The position numbers were made by a program, and so were the translations under genes. From contig UCKS01000058.1 in NCBI GenBank assembly GCA_900473045.1, positions 62,001 through 126,000 on the forward strand: 64,000 bases of DNA, in the 5' to 3' direction. Under the pieces are notes generated by a model. That model did no database searches. It was not told the origin of the DNA and saw only the letters and a program-made list of their open reading frames with translations. This stretch comes from Hyphomicrobiales bacterium. GTDB lineage: Bacteria > Pseudomonadota > Alphaproteobacteria > Rhizobiales > Rhizobiaceae. Positions within the stretch are counted from its first letter, which is position 1, and every line of letters starts with the position of its first letter. This document shows positions 56,050 through 64,000 of the stretch, piece after piece.

Positions 56050-57870
56050 ATGTCCGCCGACAGCCGTATTGCCGCGATTACCGCCCGCATCGTCGAACGC
56101 TCGAAGCCCTACCGCGAGCCCTATCTGGCCCGCGTTCGCTCGGCAGCATCCAAGCGCGTCACCCGTTCTGTCCTCGGTTGTGGCAACCTTGCCCATGGCT
56201 TTGCCGTCTGTTCCCCCTCCGAAAAGGTGGCGCTTTCCGGCGACGAAGTCCTGAACCTTGGCATCATTACCTCCTACAATGACATGCTCTCGGCGCATCA
56301 GCCGTTCGAGACCTATCCGGCACTGATCCGCCAGGCGGCCCATGATGTCGGCGGCGTGGCGCAGGTTGCGGGCGGCGTCCCGGCCATGTGCGATGGCGTC
56401 ACGCAAGGGCAGCCTGGCATGGAACTGTCGCTGTTTTCCCGTGACCTGATCGCGATGGCCGCAGGCGTCGGCCTGTCGCACAACATGTTCGACTCAACCG
56501 TCTATCTCGGCGTCTGCGACAAGATCGTGCCGGGCCTGATGATCGCCGCCATGACATTCGGCCATCTGCCGGCGGTGTTCATTCCGGCCGGCCCGATGAC
56601 CACAGGCCTGCCGAACGACGAAAAGTCGCGCGTCCGCCAACTGTTTGCCGAAGGCAAAGTCGGCCGCGACGAACTGCTGGAAGCGGAATCGAAGTCGTAC
56701 CACGGTCCGGGCACCTGCACCTTCTACGGCACGGCCAATTCCAACCAGATGCTGATGGAGATCATGGGCTTCCACCTGCCCGGCGCCTCCTTCATCAATC
56801 CGGGCACACCGCTGCGCGACGCGCTGACGCGGGAAGCCACCAAGCGGGCCTTGGCCATCACCGCGCTCGGCAACGAATACACGCCTGCCGGCGAAATGAT
56901 CGATGAACGCTCGATCGTCAACGGCGTCGTCGGACTGCATGCGACCGGCGGCTCGACCAACCACACGATGCACCTCGTCGCCATGGCCCGTTCGGCCGGC
57001 ATCGCGCTGACATGGCAGGATATTTCGGAGCTTTCCGACATCATCCCGTTGCTTGCCCGCGTCTATCCGAACGGCCTTGCCGACGTGAACCATTTCCACG
57101 CGGCCGGTGGCATGGGTTACCTGATCAGCCAGCTTCTGAAGCACGGCCTGCTGCATAACGACGTGCGCACCGTCTTCGGTCAGGGGCTCGACGCCTATGC
57201 AATCGACGTCAAGCTGGGCGTCAACGGCACAGTCGCGCGCGAACCGGCGCCGGCCGTCAGCCACGATCCGAAAGTGCTTTCGACTGTCGAACATCCCTTC
57301 CAGCATTCCGGCGGCCTGAAGATGCTGACCGGCAATCTCGGTAAGGCCGTCATCAAGATTTCGGCCGTCAAGCCGGAGCGCCATGTCATCGAGGCACCGG
57401 CGAAGATCTTCCACGATCAGTCGGAACTGCAGACGGCCTTCAAGGAGGGCAAGCTCGAGGGCGATTTCGTCGCGGTCGTGCGCTTCCAGGGGCCGAAGGC
57501 CAACGGCATGCCGGAACTGCACAAGCTGACCACCGTGCTCGGCATCCTGCAGGATCGCGGCCAGACGGTTGCGCTGGTCACCGACGGCCGCATGTCCGGC
57601 GCGTCGGGCAAGGTGCCGTCGGCAATCCACATGACGCCGGAAGCCAAGGATGGCGGTCCGATTTCCAAGATCCGCGAGGGTGACATCATCCGGCTGGATG
57701 CCGTTCACGGCACCATCCAGGTGCTTGTCGATGCTGCGGAACTGGCCGGCAGGGCTCCGGCGGAAGCCGATCTGTCTGAGAATGAATTCGGTATGGGCCG
57801 CGAACTGTTTGCCCCGTTCCGCGCGGCAACAGGTTCTGCCGATCACGGCGCCAGCGTATTTTTTCACTGA
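56050..57870 (+). CDS. edd: Phosphogluconate dehydratase
   Basis: A 606-residue IlvD/Edd-family enzyme converting 6-phosphogluconate to KDPG, the committed Entner-Doudoroff step. Family features include [35 protein letters not shown], cluster-region [33 protein letters not shown] and the C-terminal [19 protein letters not shown]. The eda aldolase gene is not in the window. AGGA precedes ATG 56050 by about six bases. A GC-rich hairpin follows the stop. Confidence 0.96.
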   Translation: MSADSRIAAITARIVERSKPYREPYLARVRSAASKRVTRSVLGCGNLAHGFAVCSPSEKVALSGDEVLNLGIITSYNDMLSAHQPFETYPALIRQAAHDVGGVAQVAGGVPAMCDGVTQGQPGMELSLFSRDLIAMAAGVGLSHNMFDSTVYLGVCDKIVPGLMIAAMTFGHLPAVFIPAGPMTTGLPNDEKSRVRQLFAEGKVGRDELLEAESKSYHGPGTCTFYGTANSNQMLMEIMGFHLPGASFINPGTPLRDALTREATKRALAITALGNEYTPAGEMIDERSIVNGVVGLHATGGSTNHTMHLVAMARSAGIALTWQDISELSDIIPLLARVYPNGLADVNHFHAAGGMGYLISQLLKHGLLHNDVRTVFGQGLDAYAIDVKLGVNGTVAREPAPAVSHDPKVLSTVEHPFQHSGGLKMLTGNLGKAVIKISAVKPERHVIEAPAKIFHDQSELQTAFKEGKLEGDFVAVVRFQGPKANGMPELHKLTTVLGILQDRGQTVALVTDGRMSGASGKVPSAIHMTPEAKDGGPISKIREGDIIRLDAVHGTIQVLVDAAELAGRAPAEADLSENEFGMGRELFAPFRAATGSADHGASVFFH

Positions 57871-57877
57871 GAACGGA

Positions 57878-57901
57878 AGCCCTCGCCGAAGGTCGAGGGC
57901 T
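57878..57901 (+). terminator. Terminator-like hairpin after edd
   Basis: AGCCCTCG (57878-57885) pairs with CGAGGGCT (57894-57901) around eight bases, seven bases past the edd stop. Followed by CTCACCC, so it lacks a U-tract. The minus strand, for the convergent GFA gene, also lacks one. Confidence 0.5.
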
Positions 57902-57913
57902 CTCACCCAGAGC

Positions 57914-58279
57914 TCAGGGAAGCGGCCCCGGATGCATGTCGGTGCGGCCGTCATAACGTTCAATGTTCAGCTCGAAGATATCGATGCCCTCGATGCAGCG
58001 GGCGTTCACCGACACCTTTTCACCCGGATAGCCGCTGCGCATCAGGGCCACGCCGCATGTGGCGCAAAAGTGATGGCCTTCAGTAATGCTGCGCCAGACA
58101 TAGGTCGAGATGCGGCGTTTTTCGCTGACCAGCGTTATCTTGCTGGCCGGAACCTTCCAATGCAGAAAGCCCGAGCGGCGGCAGGTCGAGCAGTTGCATT
58201 CGACCAGCTCGGAAATCTCGTCGTCGATTTCAAAGCAGATATCGCCGCAATGACAGGAAAGGCGATAGGGGCGTTTCAT
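57914..58279 (-). CDS. GFA-family zinc protein (CENP-V/GFA domain)
   Basis: A 121-residue GFA-domain protein. The zinc-binding cysteines are visible as SCHCGDI, VECNCSTCRR and HFCATCGVAL, the complete family set. The family takes its name from glutathione-dependent formaldehyde activation, but most small members are uncharacterised, so formaldehyde activity should not be assumed. Single gene, convergent with edd. Confidence 0.85.
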   Translation of the reverse strand: MKRPYRLSCHCGDICFEIDDEISELVECNCSTCRRSGFLHWKVPASKITLVSEKRRISTYVWRSITEGHHFCATCGVALMRSGYPGEKVSVNARCIEGIDIFELNIERYDGRTDMHPGPLP

Positions 58280-58373
58280 CGGTCATCGTCTCGCTTCAGT
58301 CATCCGGCCCCTATCAATCCGCCTCTTGCGGGCGGTGTCAAGCGCGAGGGACCAGCAATGACCCCAAAAATGG

Positions 58374-58727
58374 TCAGCTGTAGATGTCGAGAACCCGGTT
58401 GCGATGGTTCGGATGCGTCGAATAGACGAAAATGCGATTGAGGTCGCGCTCGGACATCAGACGCAGGAAACGCGCCTCGATGATGTTGTTGGCATGCACG
58501 CGCTTGACGATGCAGCCGACCATGCCGATGCGGGCACTGGGCACATCGAGATAGAAATTCTGCGGCAGCTTGAACTGCGTGGCAATGCCGAGAACAGCGC
58601 TGCTTTTCGATATCTTCAGGAGTTCGCAGCGGCGGGAGGTAAGGTTGAGCATGCCGTTTTCGGTGTACTCGATCCGGGCATCGTTGCGGGTGTCCTCCAT
58701 CGGGAAATTGGCTTCCCGGTCGTACAT
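58374..58727 (-). CDS. PilZ-like domain protein
   Basis: A 117-residue protein starting MYDREANFPMEDTRNDARIE. The fold appears to be a PilZ-type beta-barrel (LTSRRCELLKISKSSAVLGI, then NFYLDVPSARIGMVGCIVKR). The c-di-GMP RxxxR motif is imperfect (RRCELLKIS rather than RxxxR before a DxSxxG), so binding is uncertain. Two starts are possible: ATG 58727 with AAGGAA upstream (chosen) and ATG 58781 with GGAG. If it binds c-di-GMP it could link to the PilZ-regulated cellulose synthase at 23-25 kb. Confidence 0.65.
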   Translation of the reverse strand: MYDREANFPMEDTRNDARIEYTENGMLNLTSRRCELLKISKSSAVLGIATQFKLPQNFYLDVPSARIGMVGCIVKRVHANNIIEARFLRLMSERDLNRIFVYSTHPNHRNRVLDIYS

Positions 58728-58871
58728 GAAGGATTCTTCCTTGCTGAGATATGTCGGTCTATCGGATGCCTGTCCCCGCATCTTTCTGCTCCATGCCCTT
58801 TGTTTTTTGGAACATTAGCGCCGGAGATTTAACAGAGCGTGAGTCCGTGACCGATTTTGACACAGCGCCAA

Positions 58872-58905
58872 TAAAAACCCGCCCGAAAACACATCCCGGG
58901 CGGGT
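58872..58905 (-). terminator. Intrinsic terminator of the agl operon
   Basis: ACCCGCCCG (58877-58885) pairs with CGGGCGGGT (58897-58905), followed on the minus strand by TTTTTATT. It lies 20 bases past the aglK stop. Confidence 0.85.
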
Positions 58906-58925
58906 CCTGCACATTCCGCCTGGCT

Positions 58926-60014
58926 CTACGCCCGGTAGCTCTTTCCGTTCGCGTCGAACAGGTGCAGCTTGGCCTTGTCGGCGGTAAAGCGCACCTTCTC
59001 GCCACGCTTGATGTCGAGGATACCCGGCACCTTGGCGATGATCGGCTCGTTGGCAACCAAACCCTCGATGTAGAGCAGCGTCACTTCGCCCAGCGCCTCG
59101 ATGATGGCGACAGTACCTTCGAACAGGAAGCTGTCGCCGGTTGAGACGCGCAGGTCTTCCGGCCGCACGCCAAAACTTGCCGCCTTGCCGTTTTCGGACT
59201 CTGCTGTCGGGATATCCAGCACATCCCGCTTACCGCCCGGCAGCTCTACCGATGTCTCGGCACCCGTTCCGACGATCTTTGCAGGAATGATGTTCATGGC
59301 CGGCGAGCCGATGAAGCGGGCGACGAAGAGGTTGGCTGGGCGCTCGTAGAGCTCCAGCGGCGGACCCACCTGCTCGATATGACCGGCCGAGAGCACGACG
59401 ATGCGGTCGGCGAGCGTCATCGCCTCCACCTGATCGTGGGTCACGTAGATCATCGTCGTATCCGGCATGGATTCGTTCAGCTTGGCGATCTCGATGCGGG
59501 TGGCGACACGCAGAGCTGCATCGAGGTTCGACAGCGGTTCGTCGAACAGGAACACCTTTGGATCACGGCAGATCGCCCGGCCGATGGCGACGCGCTGGCG
59601 CTGGCCGCCGGAGAGCGCCTTGGGCAGACGGTCGAGATATGCGGTCAGCTGCAGGATATCGGCGGCGGCGCGAACGCGGCGGTCGATCTCTTGCTTCGAT
59701 TCCTTGGCGATGCGCATGCCGAAGGCCATGTTGTCGTAGACAGTCATATGCGGATACAACGCATAGGACTGGAAGACCATGGCGATGCCGCGCTGCGATG
59801 GCGGCACCTCGTTGACCAGCCGCTCGGCGATATACATTTCGCCGCCGGAGATTTCCTCGAGGCCAGCGATCATCCGCAACAGCGTCGATTTTCCGCAGCC
59901 GGAGGGTCCGACGAAGACGACGAACTCGCCCTGCTTGATATCCAGATCGATGCCATGGATGACATCCACCGCGCCATAGGACTTGCGGATATTCTTCAGT
60001 TGCAAACCTGCCAT
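58926..60014 (-). CDS. aglK: Alpha-glucoside ABC transporter ATPase AglK
   Basis: A 362-residue MalK/UgpC-type ATPase. It has Walker A GPSGCGKS, Q-loop QSYALYPHM, signature [15 protein letters not shown], Walker B LFDEPLSNLD and switch VTHDQVEAM, then a C-terminal TOBE/OB regulatory region (from about residue 235, RFIGSPAMNIIPA). Last gene of the agl operon, in the aglEFGAK order known from Sinorhizobium. It follows aglA by 64 bases. Confidence 0.92.
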   Translation of the reverse strand: MAGLQLKNIRKSYGAVDVIHGIDLDIKQGEFVVFVGPSGCGKSTLLRMIAGLEEISGGEMYIAERLVNEVPPSQRGIAMVFQSYALYPHMTVYDNMAFGMRIAKESKQEIDRRVRAAADILQLTAYLDRLPKALSGGQRQRVAIGRAICRDPKVFLFDEPLSNLDAALRVATRIEIAKLNESMPDTTMIYVTHDQVEAMTLADRIVVLSAGHIEQVGPPLELYERPANLFVARFIGSPAMNIIPAKIVGTGAETSVELPGGKRDVLDIPTAESENGKAASFGVRPEDLRVSTGDSFLFEGTVAIIEALGEVTLLYIEGLVANEPIIAKVPGILDIKRGEKVRFTADKAKLHLFDANGKSYRA

Positions 60015-60078
60015 GTCATCCTCCCCTTCATTCTCTCGTTTTTGGCCGGCTCATTGATGAGAACCGGTTCGATTTCAT

Positions 60079-61743
60079 TCACTCGACCCGGGCAAAAAAG
60101 CCGCTCCAGGCCGGTAGCGTGATTGCATCATCCGTCAATTGTGATCCGAAGCCATGGCCTTCGAGCACGTCGAGCCGTTCGACCGGCCGCTTGGCAGTGA
60201 CCGGCTCTGCGCTCATGTTGAACAGGCAAAGGATCGTCTCGTTGCCGAATGTCCGCTCAAAACCAAGCAGCGGCGCCTCATAGGCGCGAAACTCTATTTC
60301 ACCTTTGGCAAAGGCCGGGTGGTTCTTGCGGAAGTCCAGGAAGCGGCGATAGTGGTTCAGCACTGAATCGGGATCGTTCTGCTGTTCGGAAACGGCGCGG
60401 CCCAGATGCTCCTTGGGCACCGGCAGCCATGGCTTGCCTTCCCCAAAACCGCCATTGACGGCGTTCTTGTCCCAGACCATTGGCGTACGGCAGCCGTCGC
60501 GGCCCTTGAAATCCGGCCAGAACTGGATGCCGTAAGGATCCTGCAGATCCTCGAAGGCGAGATCCGCTTCGGTGAGGCCAAGTTCCTCGCCCTGATAGAT
60601 GCAGACCGAGCCACGCAGCGTCATCAAAAGGCTGGCGAGGAACTTCGCATAGGCATCGTGATCTGTAATGCCCTGCCCCCAGCGGCTGACGTGGCGCACG
60701 ACGTCATGATTGGAAAACGCCCAGCAGGCCCAGCCTTCCGGTGCTGCACGGGCAAAATCATGCAGCACCTGCGCGACGCCTGATGGCGTCAGCGGATCGG
60801 GCGCCAGAAATTCGAAGGCGTAGCACATGTGCATCTTGTCATTACCGGACGTATATTGCCCGGCGATCTCGAGGCCGATCTGGCTGTCGCCGACTTCACC
60901 GACGGCGGCGATTGCCGGAAACTCGTCCATGACGGCGCGAAAACGCTTGAGGAATTCGAGGTTTTCCGGGCGGTTCTTGTCGTAGAGATGTTCCTGGTAA
61001 TTGTACGGATTGACCGCCGGTGCCGTGTTGGCATTGCGGCGTTCCGGCGCCAGCGCCGGATTGTCGCGCAATTCCAGATCGTGGAAGTAGAAATTGATCG
61101 TATCCAGCCGGAAACCATCGACGCCGCGTTCCAGCCAGAAGCGCTCGACGGCCAAGAGCGCATCCTGAACCTCGGGACTGTGCAGATTGAGGTCGGGCTG
61201 CGAGGTCAGGAAGTTGTGCATGTAATATTGCAGCCGCGTCGGATCCCATTGCCAGGCCGAGCCACCGAAGATCGACATCCAGTTGTTCGGCGGCGTGCCG
61301 TCCGGCTTGGAATCCGACCAGACATACCAGTCCGCCTTCGGATTGAAGCGGCTGGACCGGCTTTCGACGAACCAGGGATGCTGATCCGAGGTATGCGACA
61401 GAACCAGATCGATCATCACGCGGATGCCGAGACGGTGAGCCTCGGCGATCAGCGCGTCGAAATCGGCAAGCAGGCCGAAGATCGGATCGACGCCGGTATA
61501 GTTCGACACGTCATAGCCGAAATCCTTCATCGGTGAGGTGAAGAACGGCGAAATCCAGATCGCATCGACGCCGAGCGAGGCGACATGCGGCAGGCGGGCG
61601 GTGATGCCCTTCAGATCGCCGATGCCATCGCCGTTGCTATCCTGGTAGGAGCGCGGATAGATCTGGTAGATCACCGCGCCACGCCACCAGTCCCGGTCGG
61701 CCTGCAATGTCGAACCACTTGCCTGGGTTATGCTCGTATTCAT
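60079..61743 (-). CDS. aglA: Alpha-glucosidase AglA (GH13)
   Basis: A 554-residue GH13 hydrolase of the oligo-1,6-glucosidase/alpha-glucosidase type. It has the N-terminal WWRGAVIYQIYPRSYQDSNG signature, VMIDLVLSHTSDQHPWF, the nucleophile in GFRLDTINFYFHD, and FSNHDV with the third catalytic aspartate. It has no signal peptide, so it acts in the cytosol on alpha-glucosides (sucrose, maltose, trehalose) imported by AglEFGK. The length matches rhizobial AglA. ATG 61743. It lies between aglG and aglK. Confidence 0.93.
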   Translation of the reverse strand: MNTSITQASGSTLQADRDWWRGAVIYQIYPRSYQDSNGDGIGDLKGITARLPHVASLGVDAIWISPFFTSPMKDFGYDVSNYTGVDPIFGLLADFDALIAEAHRLGIRVMIDLVLSHTSDQHPWFVESRSSRFNPKADWYVWSDSKPDGTPPNNWMSIFGGSAWQWDPTRLQYYMHNFLTSQPDLNLHSPEVQDALLAVERFWLERGVDGFRLDTINFYFHDLELRDNPALAPERRNANTAPAVNPYNYQEHLYDKNRPENLEFLKRFRAVMDEFPAIAAVGEVGDSQIGLEIAGQYTSGNDKMHMCYAFEFLAPDPLTPSGVAQVLHDFARAAPEGWACWAFSNHDVVRHVSRWGQGITDHDAYAKFLASLLMTLRGSVCIYQGEELGLTEADLAFEDLQDPYGIQFWPDFKGRDGCRTPMVWDKNAVNGGFGEGKPWLPVPKEHLGRAVSEQQNDPDSVLNHYRRFLDFRKNHPAFAKGEIEFRAYEAPLLGFERTFGNETILCLFNMSAEPVTAKRPVERLDVLEGHGFGSQLTDDAITLPAWSGFFARVE

Positions 61744-61775
61744 TCCTGTAGACGTCCTTGTACTATCGAAAAGGC

Positions 61776-62921
61776 TCAGCCGCCCTTGACCGATCCCGCC
61801 AGCAGGCCGCGCACGAGGTAGCGCTGCAAGGTGAAGAAGACGATCAGGGGCACGATGATGGTGATGAAGGCGGAGGCGGTAAGGATTTCCCAGTTGCCGC
61901 CGCGCGAGCCGAGCAGGTTGACCAGACGGCCGGTGAGCACCAGTTCGTCATTGCCGGTTCCAAGGAACACCATGGCGACCAACAGATCATTCCAGGTCCA
62001 GAGGAACTGGAAGATCGAGAACGACGCCAGTGCCGGGAACGACAGAGGCAGGATGATCTTGATGAAGATGTCGAAATCACTGGCGCCATCGACGCGGGCC
62101 GATTCCATGATTTCGCGCGGCAGGCCGGCCATGTAGTTGCGCAACAGATAGATCGCGAGCGGCAGGCCGAAGCCCATATGCGCCAGCCAGATGCCGACAT
62201 AGGTCTTGGCCGAAACACCGAAAAACGCGCCGACACCATTGTACAGCTTCAACAGCGGGATCAACGACATCTGCAACGGCACGACCAGGAGGCCGACAAC
62301 AACAGCGATCAGGATTGCCCGGCCTGGAAACTTCATCCAGGCCAATGCGTAAGCAGCGAAGGCTGCGACCAGGATCGGGATGACGGTGGCGGGAATGGCG
62401 ACGGTCAGCGAGTTGATGAACGACGAACCGATGCCGGCGGCGCGCATGACTTCGCGGTAATTGTCGAAGGTAAAGCGCGGCGGGATGGCGGCGGTATAGA
62501 AGATGCGCTGGCCACGCGTGCCTTCCATGCGGGCCGGCGAGACGATCTCGTAACTGCCGTCATCCTTGACGGTCAGTGTCTGGCCGTCGCCGATGTCGGC
62601 GAGCGCGCCGGCCTCGAATGCGGTGGGCTGCAACGGCCGGAAACCGAAGGCCGAAACCTTCGAATCGCCACCCTCCAGCAATTTGCCGGCAATGACGAAC
62701 TTGCCGTCACGTTCGACCTGCGCTTCCGGCGAGGCTGCACGCCCGGTGAGGTTCTGCGACGATGTAGAAAGCGCCGTCCACCAGCCGGAGACGGCGAGTT
62801 GATCCTTGTCGCGCAGCGACGAGATCAACAGGCCAGCGGTTGGCAGGGTCCAGAGGGCGACAAGCAGGATCACGGAAATATGGACGACCCAGACGAGGGG
62901 CGAGCGGGAAGAAGCAATCAT
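61776..62921 (-). CDS. aglG: Alpha-glucoside ABC transporter permease AglG
   Basis: A 381-residue MalG-type permease. It has helix 1 VVHISVILLVALWTLPTAGL and a periplasmic insertion of roughly 120 residues after helix 1, longer than in generic MalG proteins but typical of AglG. The ATPase-contact loop is ESARVDGASDFDIFIKIILP. The start ATG at 62921 directly follows the aglF stop region at 62923, so the two are tightly packed. It pairs with AglF. Confidence 0.92.
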   Translation of the reverse strand: MIASSRSPLVWVVHISVILLVALWTLPTAGLLISSLRDKDQLAVSGWWTALSTSSQNLTGRAASPEAQVERDGKFVIAGKLLEGGDSKVSAFGFRPLQPTAFEAGALADIGDGQTLTVKDDGSYEIVSPARMEGTRGQRIFYTAAIPPRFTFDNYREVMRAAGIGSSFINSLTVAIPATVIPILVAAFAAYALAWMKFPGRAILIAVVVGLLVVPLQMSLIPLLKLYNGVGAFFGVSAKTYVGIWLAHMGFGLPLAIYLLRNYMAGLPREIMESARVDGASDFDIFIKIILPLSFPALASFSIFQFLWTWNDLLVAMVFLGTGNDELVLTGRLVNLLGSRGGNWEILTASAFITIIVPLIVFFTLQRYLVRGLLAGSVKGG

Positions 62922-62922
62922 C

Positions 62923-63933
62923 TCAATGGCCCTCCATTTCCTTGGCAGCGTTGCGGATGTTCCAGATCATGATCGGGATCACCAGCACCATGATGATGAC
63001 GGCGATGGCGGCACCGCGGCCGAAGTCACCGCCCCCGCGGAACATCCAGTCGAACATCAGGTTGGCGAGGACCTGGCTTTGCCACTGCCCGTTGGTCATG
63101 GCGAGCACGATGTCGAAGACCTTGAGCACCAGAATGGTGATGGTGGTCCACACGACGGCGATCGTGCCCCACATCTGCGGGATCATGATCTTGAAGAAAA
63201 TCTGCAGGCCGTTGGCGCCGTCAATGACGGCAGCCTCGATGGTTTCTTCCGGAATGCCACGCAGCGCGGCCGAGAGGATGACCATGGCGAAGCCGGTCTG
63301 GATCCAGATGAGGATGACCATCAGGAAGAAATTGTTCCAGAACGGTAGCGTCACCCAGGCTTCGGGCGTGCCGCCGAAATAGACGACGACGGCGTTCAAA
63401 AGACCGATCTGAGCGGTGCCTTCGGCGCGGTAGTCGTAGATGAATTTCCAGATCACCGAGGCGCCGACGAAGGAGATTGCCATCGGCATGAAGATCAGCG
63501 TCTTGGCGATATTGCCCCACCAGATACGGTCGGTGAGAGCTGCGATAATCAGGCCGAAGAACGTGGCGGCGGCGGGCACGACCAGCAGCCAGAGGAAGTT
63601 GTTGTAGATCGACTGGCGGAATTCGCCGTCGTTGAACATCCAGATGAAATTGTTCAAGCCGACGAAATTTTCGCCCGCCCTGTCATGCAGGCTGAGCCAG
63701 ACCGAGGCAATCACCGGGTAGATCAGGTAAATGGTCAGCGACAACAGCGCCGGACCGAGGAAAAGCCATGGCCGGATGGCATTGGTGATGCGCAGGTTGC
63801 GCGAGGCAACGGGACCCGTCAGGCCTTTCGACGGAAAGAGCTTGTCGAGGATCCAGTTCGTGCCGAAGAAATAGGCGGCGCAGCCAAGAACCCCGGCAGC
63901 CATCGTGGCGATGGCGAATATCAACTGCTGCAT
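62923..63933 (-). CDS. aglF: Alpha-glucoside ABC transporter permease AglF
   Basis: A 336-residue MalF-type permease with an extra N-terminal helix (ATMAAGVLGCAAYFFGTNWI). The membrane core starts WLFLGPALLSLTIYLIYPVI, and the ATPase loop is ETIEAAVIDGANGLQIFFKI. Later segments include VVWTTITILVLKVFDIVLAM. ATG 63933 has GGGGAGG about ten bases upstream. The gene for the binding protein (expected to be aglE) should lie just past the right edge. Confidence 0.92.
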   Translation of the reverse strand: MQQLIFAIATMAAGVLGCAAYFFGTNWILDKLFPSKGLTGPVASRNLRITNAIRPWLFLGPALLSLTIYLIYPVIASVWLSLHDRAGENFVGLNNFIWMFNDGEFRQSIYNNFLWLLVVPAAATFFGLIIAALTDRIWWGNIAKTLIFMPMAISFVGASVIWKFIYDYRAEGTAQIGLLNAVVVYFGGTPEAWVTLPFWNNFFLMVILIWIQTGFAMVILSAALRGIPEETIEAAVIDGANGLQIFFKIMIPQMWGTIAVVWTTITILVLKVFDIVLAMTNGQWQSQVLANLMFDWMFRGGGDFGRGAAIAVIIMVLVIPIMIWNIRNAAKEMEGH

Positions 63934-63957
63934 GGCAACGTCCTCCCCAGGAATGTA

Positions 63958-63975
63958 AGGCCGGATACGCGGCCT
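63958..63975 (-). other. Stem-loop upstream of aglF
   Basis: AGGCCG (63958-63963) pairs with CGGCCT (63970-63975) around six bases, in the gap before aglF. It may sit between aglE (off window) and aglF and shape their relative expression. Confidence 0.35.
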
Positions 63976-64000
63976 GCCCGCCCCTTATTACGTCAGTATC

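Overview
The window looks like chromosomal core DNA of an alphaproteobacterium in the Rhizobiaceae (Agrobacterium/Rhizobium/Neorhizobium range). The evidence is a RirA iron regulator with its three cluster cysteines, a zwf-pgl-edd Entner-Doudoroff set, an aglFGAK alpha-glucoside operon, a BcsN-type cellulose operon, a PdhS-like cell-cycle kinase, and a tRNA-His with the alphaproteobacterial G1:U72/A73 acceptor end. The species cannot be named from the sequence alone. Coding density is high, many genes overlap by 4 to 11 bases, and there is no rRNA, CRISPR array, insertion sequence or prophage. One MITE-like palindromic element and one hairpin cluster stand out among the intergenic regions.

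Layout. 0-4.7 kb: the start of a membrane protein, a three-gene sensory operon (CHASE3 kinase, single-domain receiver, receiver-HisKA_2 kinase), a small membrane protein, a secreted protein and a RidA protein. 4.8-10.1 kb: a dppABCDF peptide importer. 10.5-12.3 kb: a LuxR-type regulator, an orphan receiver and rirA with a promoter carrying Irr- and RirA-like motifs. 12.5-17.7 kb: an M48 protease/DUF898 pair, mmsA, a small monooxygenase and a LysR regulator. 17.7-25.4 kb: a cellulose operon bcsA-bcsB-TPR gene-bcsN, without an endoglucanase gene. 25.6-36 kb: a DUF1062 protein, tRNA-His, a phasin, a large PAS kinase, acetoacetyl-CoA synthetase and an AsmA-like protein. 36-40.1 kb: a potFGHI polyamine importer. 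40.4-46.1 kb: a desaturase, an ScfR/RamB-type regulator divergent from isocitrate lyase, the MITE-like element, small genes and a LysR regulator. 46.2-50.7 kb: a chemoreceptor, a small membrane protein and a flavoprotein. 50.8-53.6 kb: puuA-puuB-like polyamine catabolism. 53.7-57.9 kb: zwf-pgl-edd. 57.9-64 kb: a GFA-family protein, a PilZ-like protein and aglFGAK, whose upstream gene (expected to be aglE) lies off the right edge.

How the genes fit together. Much of the window concerns carbon flow. Alpha-glucosides enter and are hydrolysed by Agl, and glucose can then be oxidised through zwf-pgl-edd. Acetyl-CoA is handled by isocitrate lyase under a probable acyl-CoA-sensing regulator. Storage polymer is represented by a phasin and acetoacetyl-CoA synthetase. 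Polyamines are imported by Pot and can be degraded by the Puu-like pair. The most informative non-coding signals are the rirA promoter (ICE-like 7-3-7 palindrome over the -35 plus a TGA-N9-TCA motif), repeated TTTACAA-type half-sites between the ScfR-like gene and aceA, two TTGCATTGCA-type boxes on the phasin promoter, and three consecutive hairpins in the pgl-edd gap. I found no clearly new multi-gene system. The endoglucanase-less cellulose operon and the paired regulatory motifs are the best leads.
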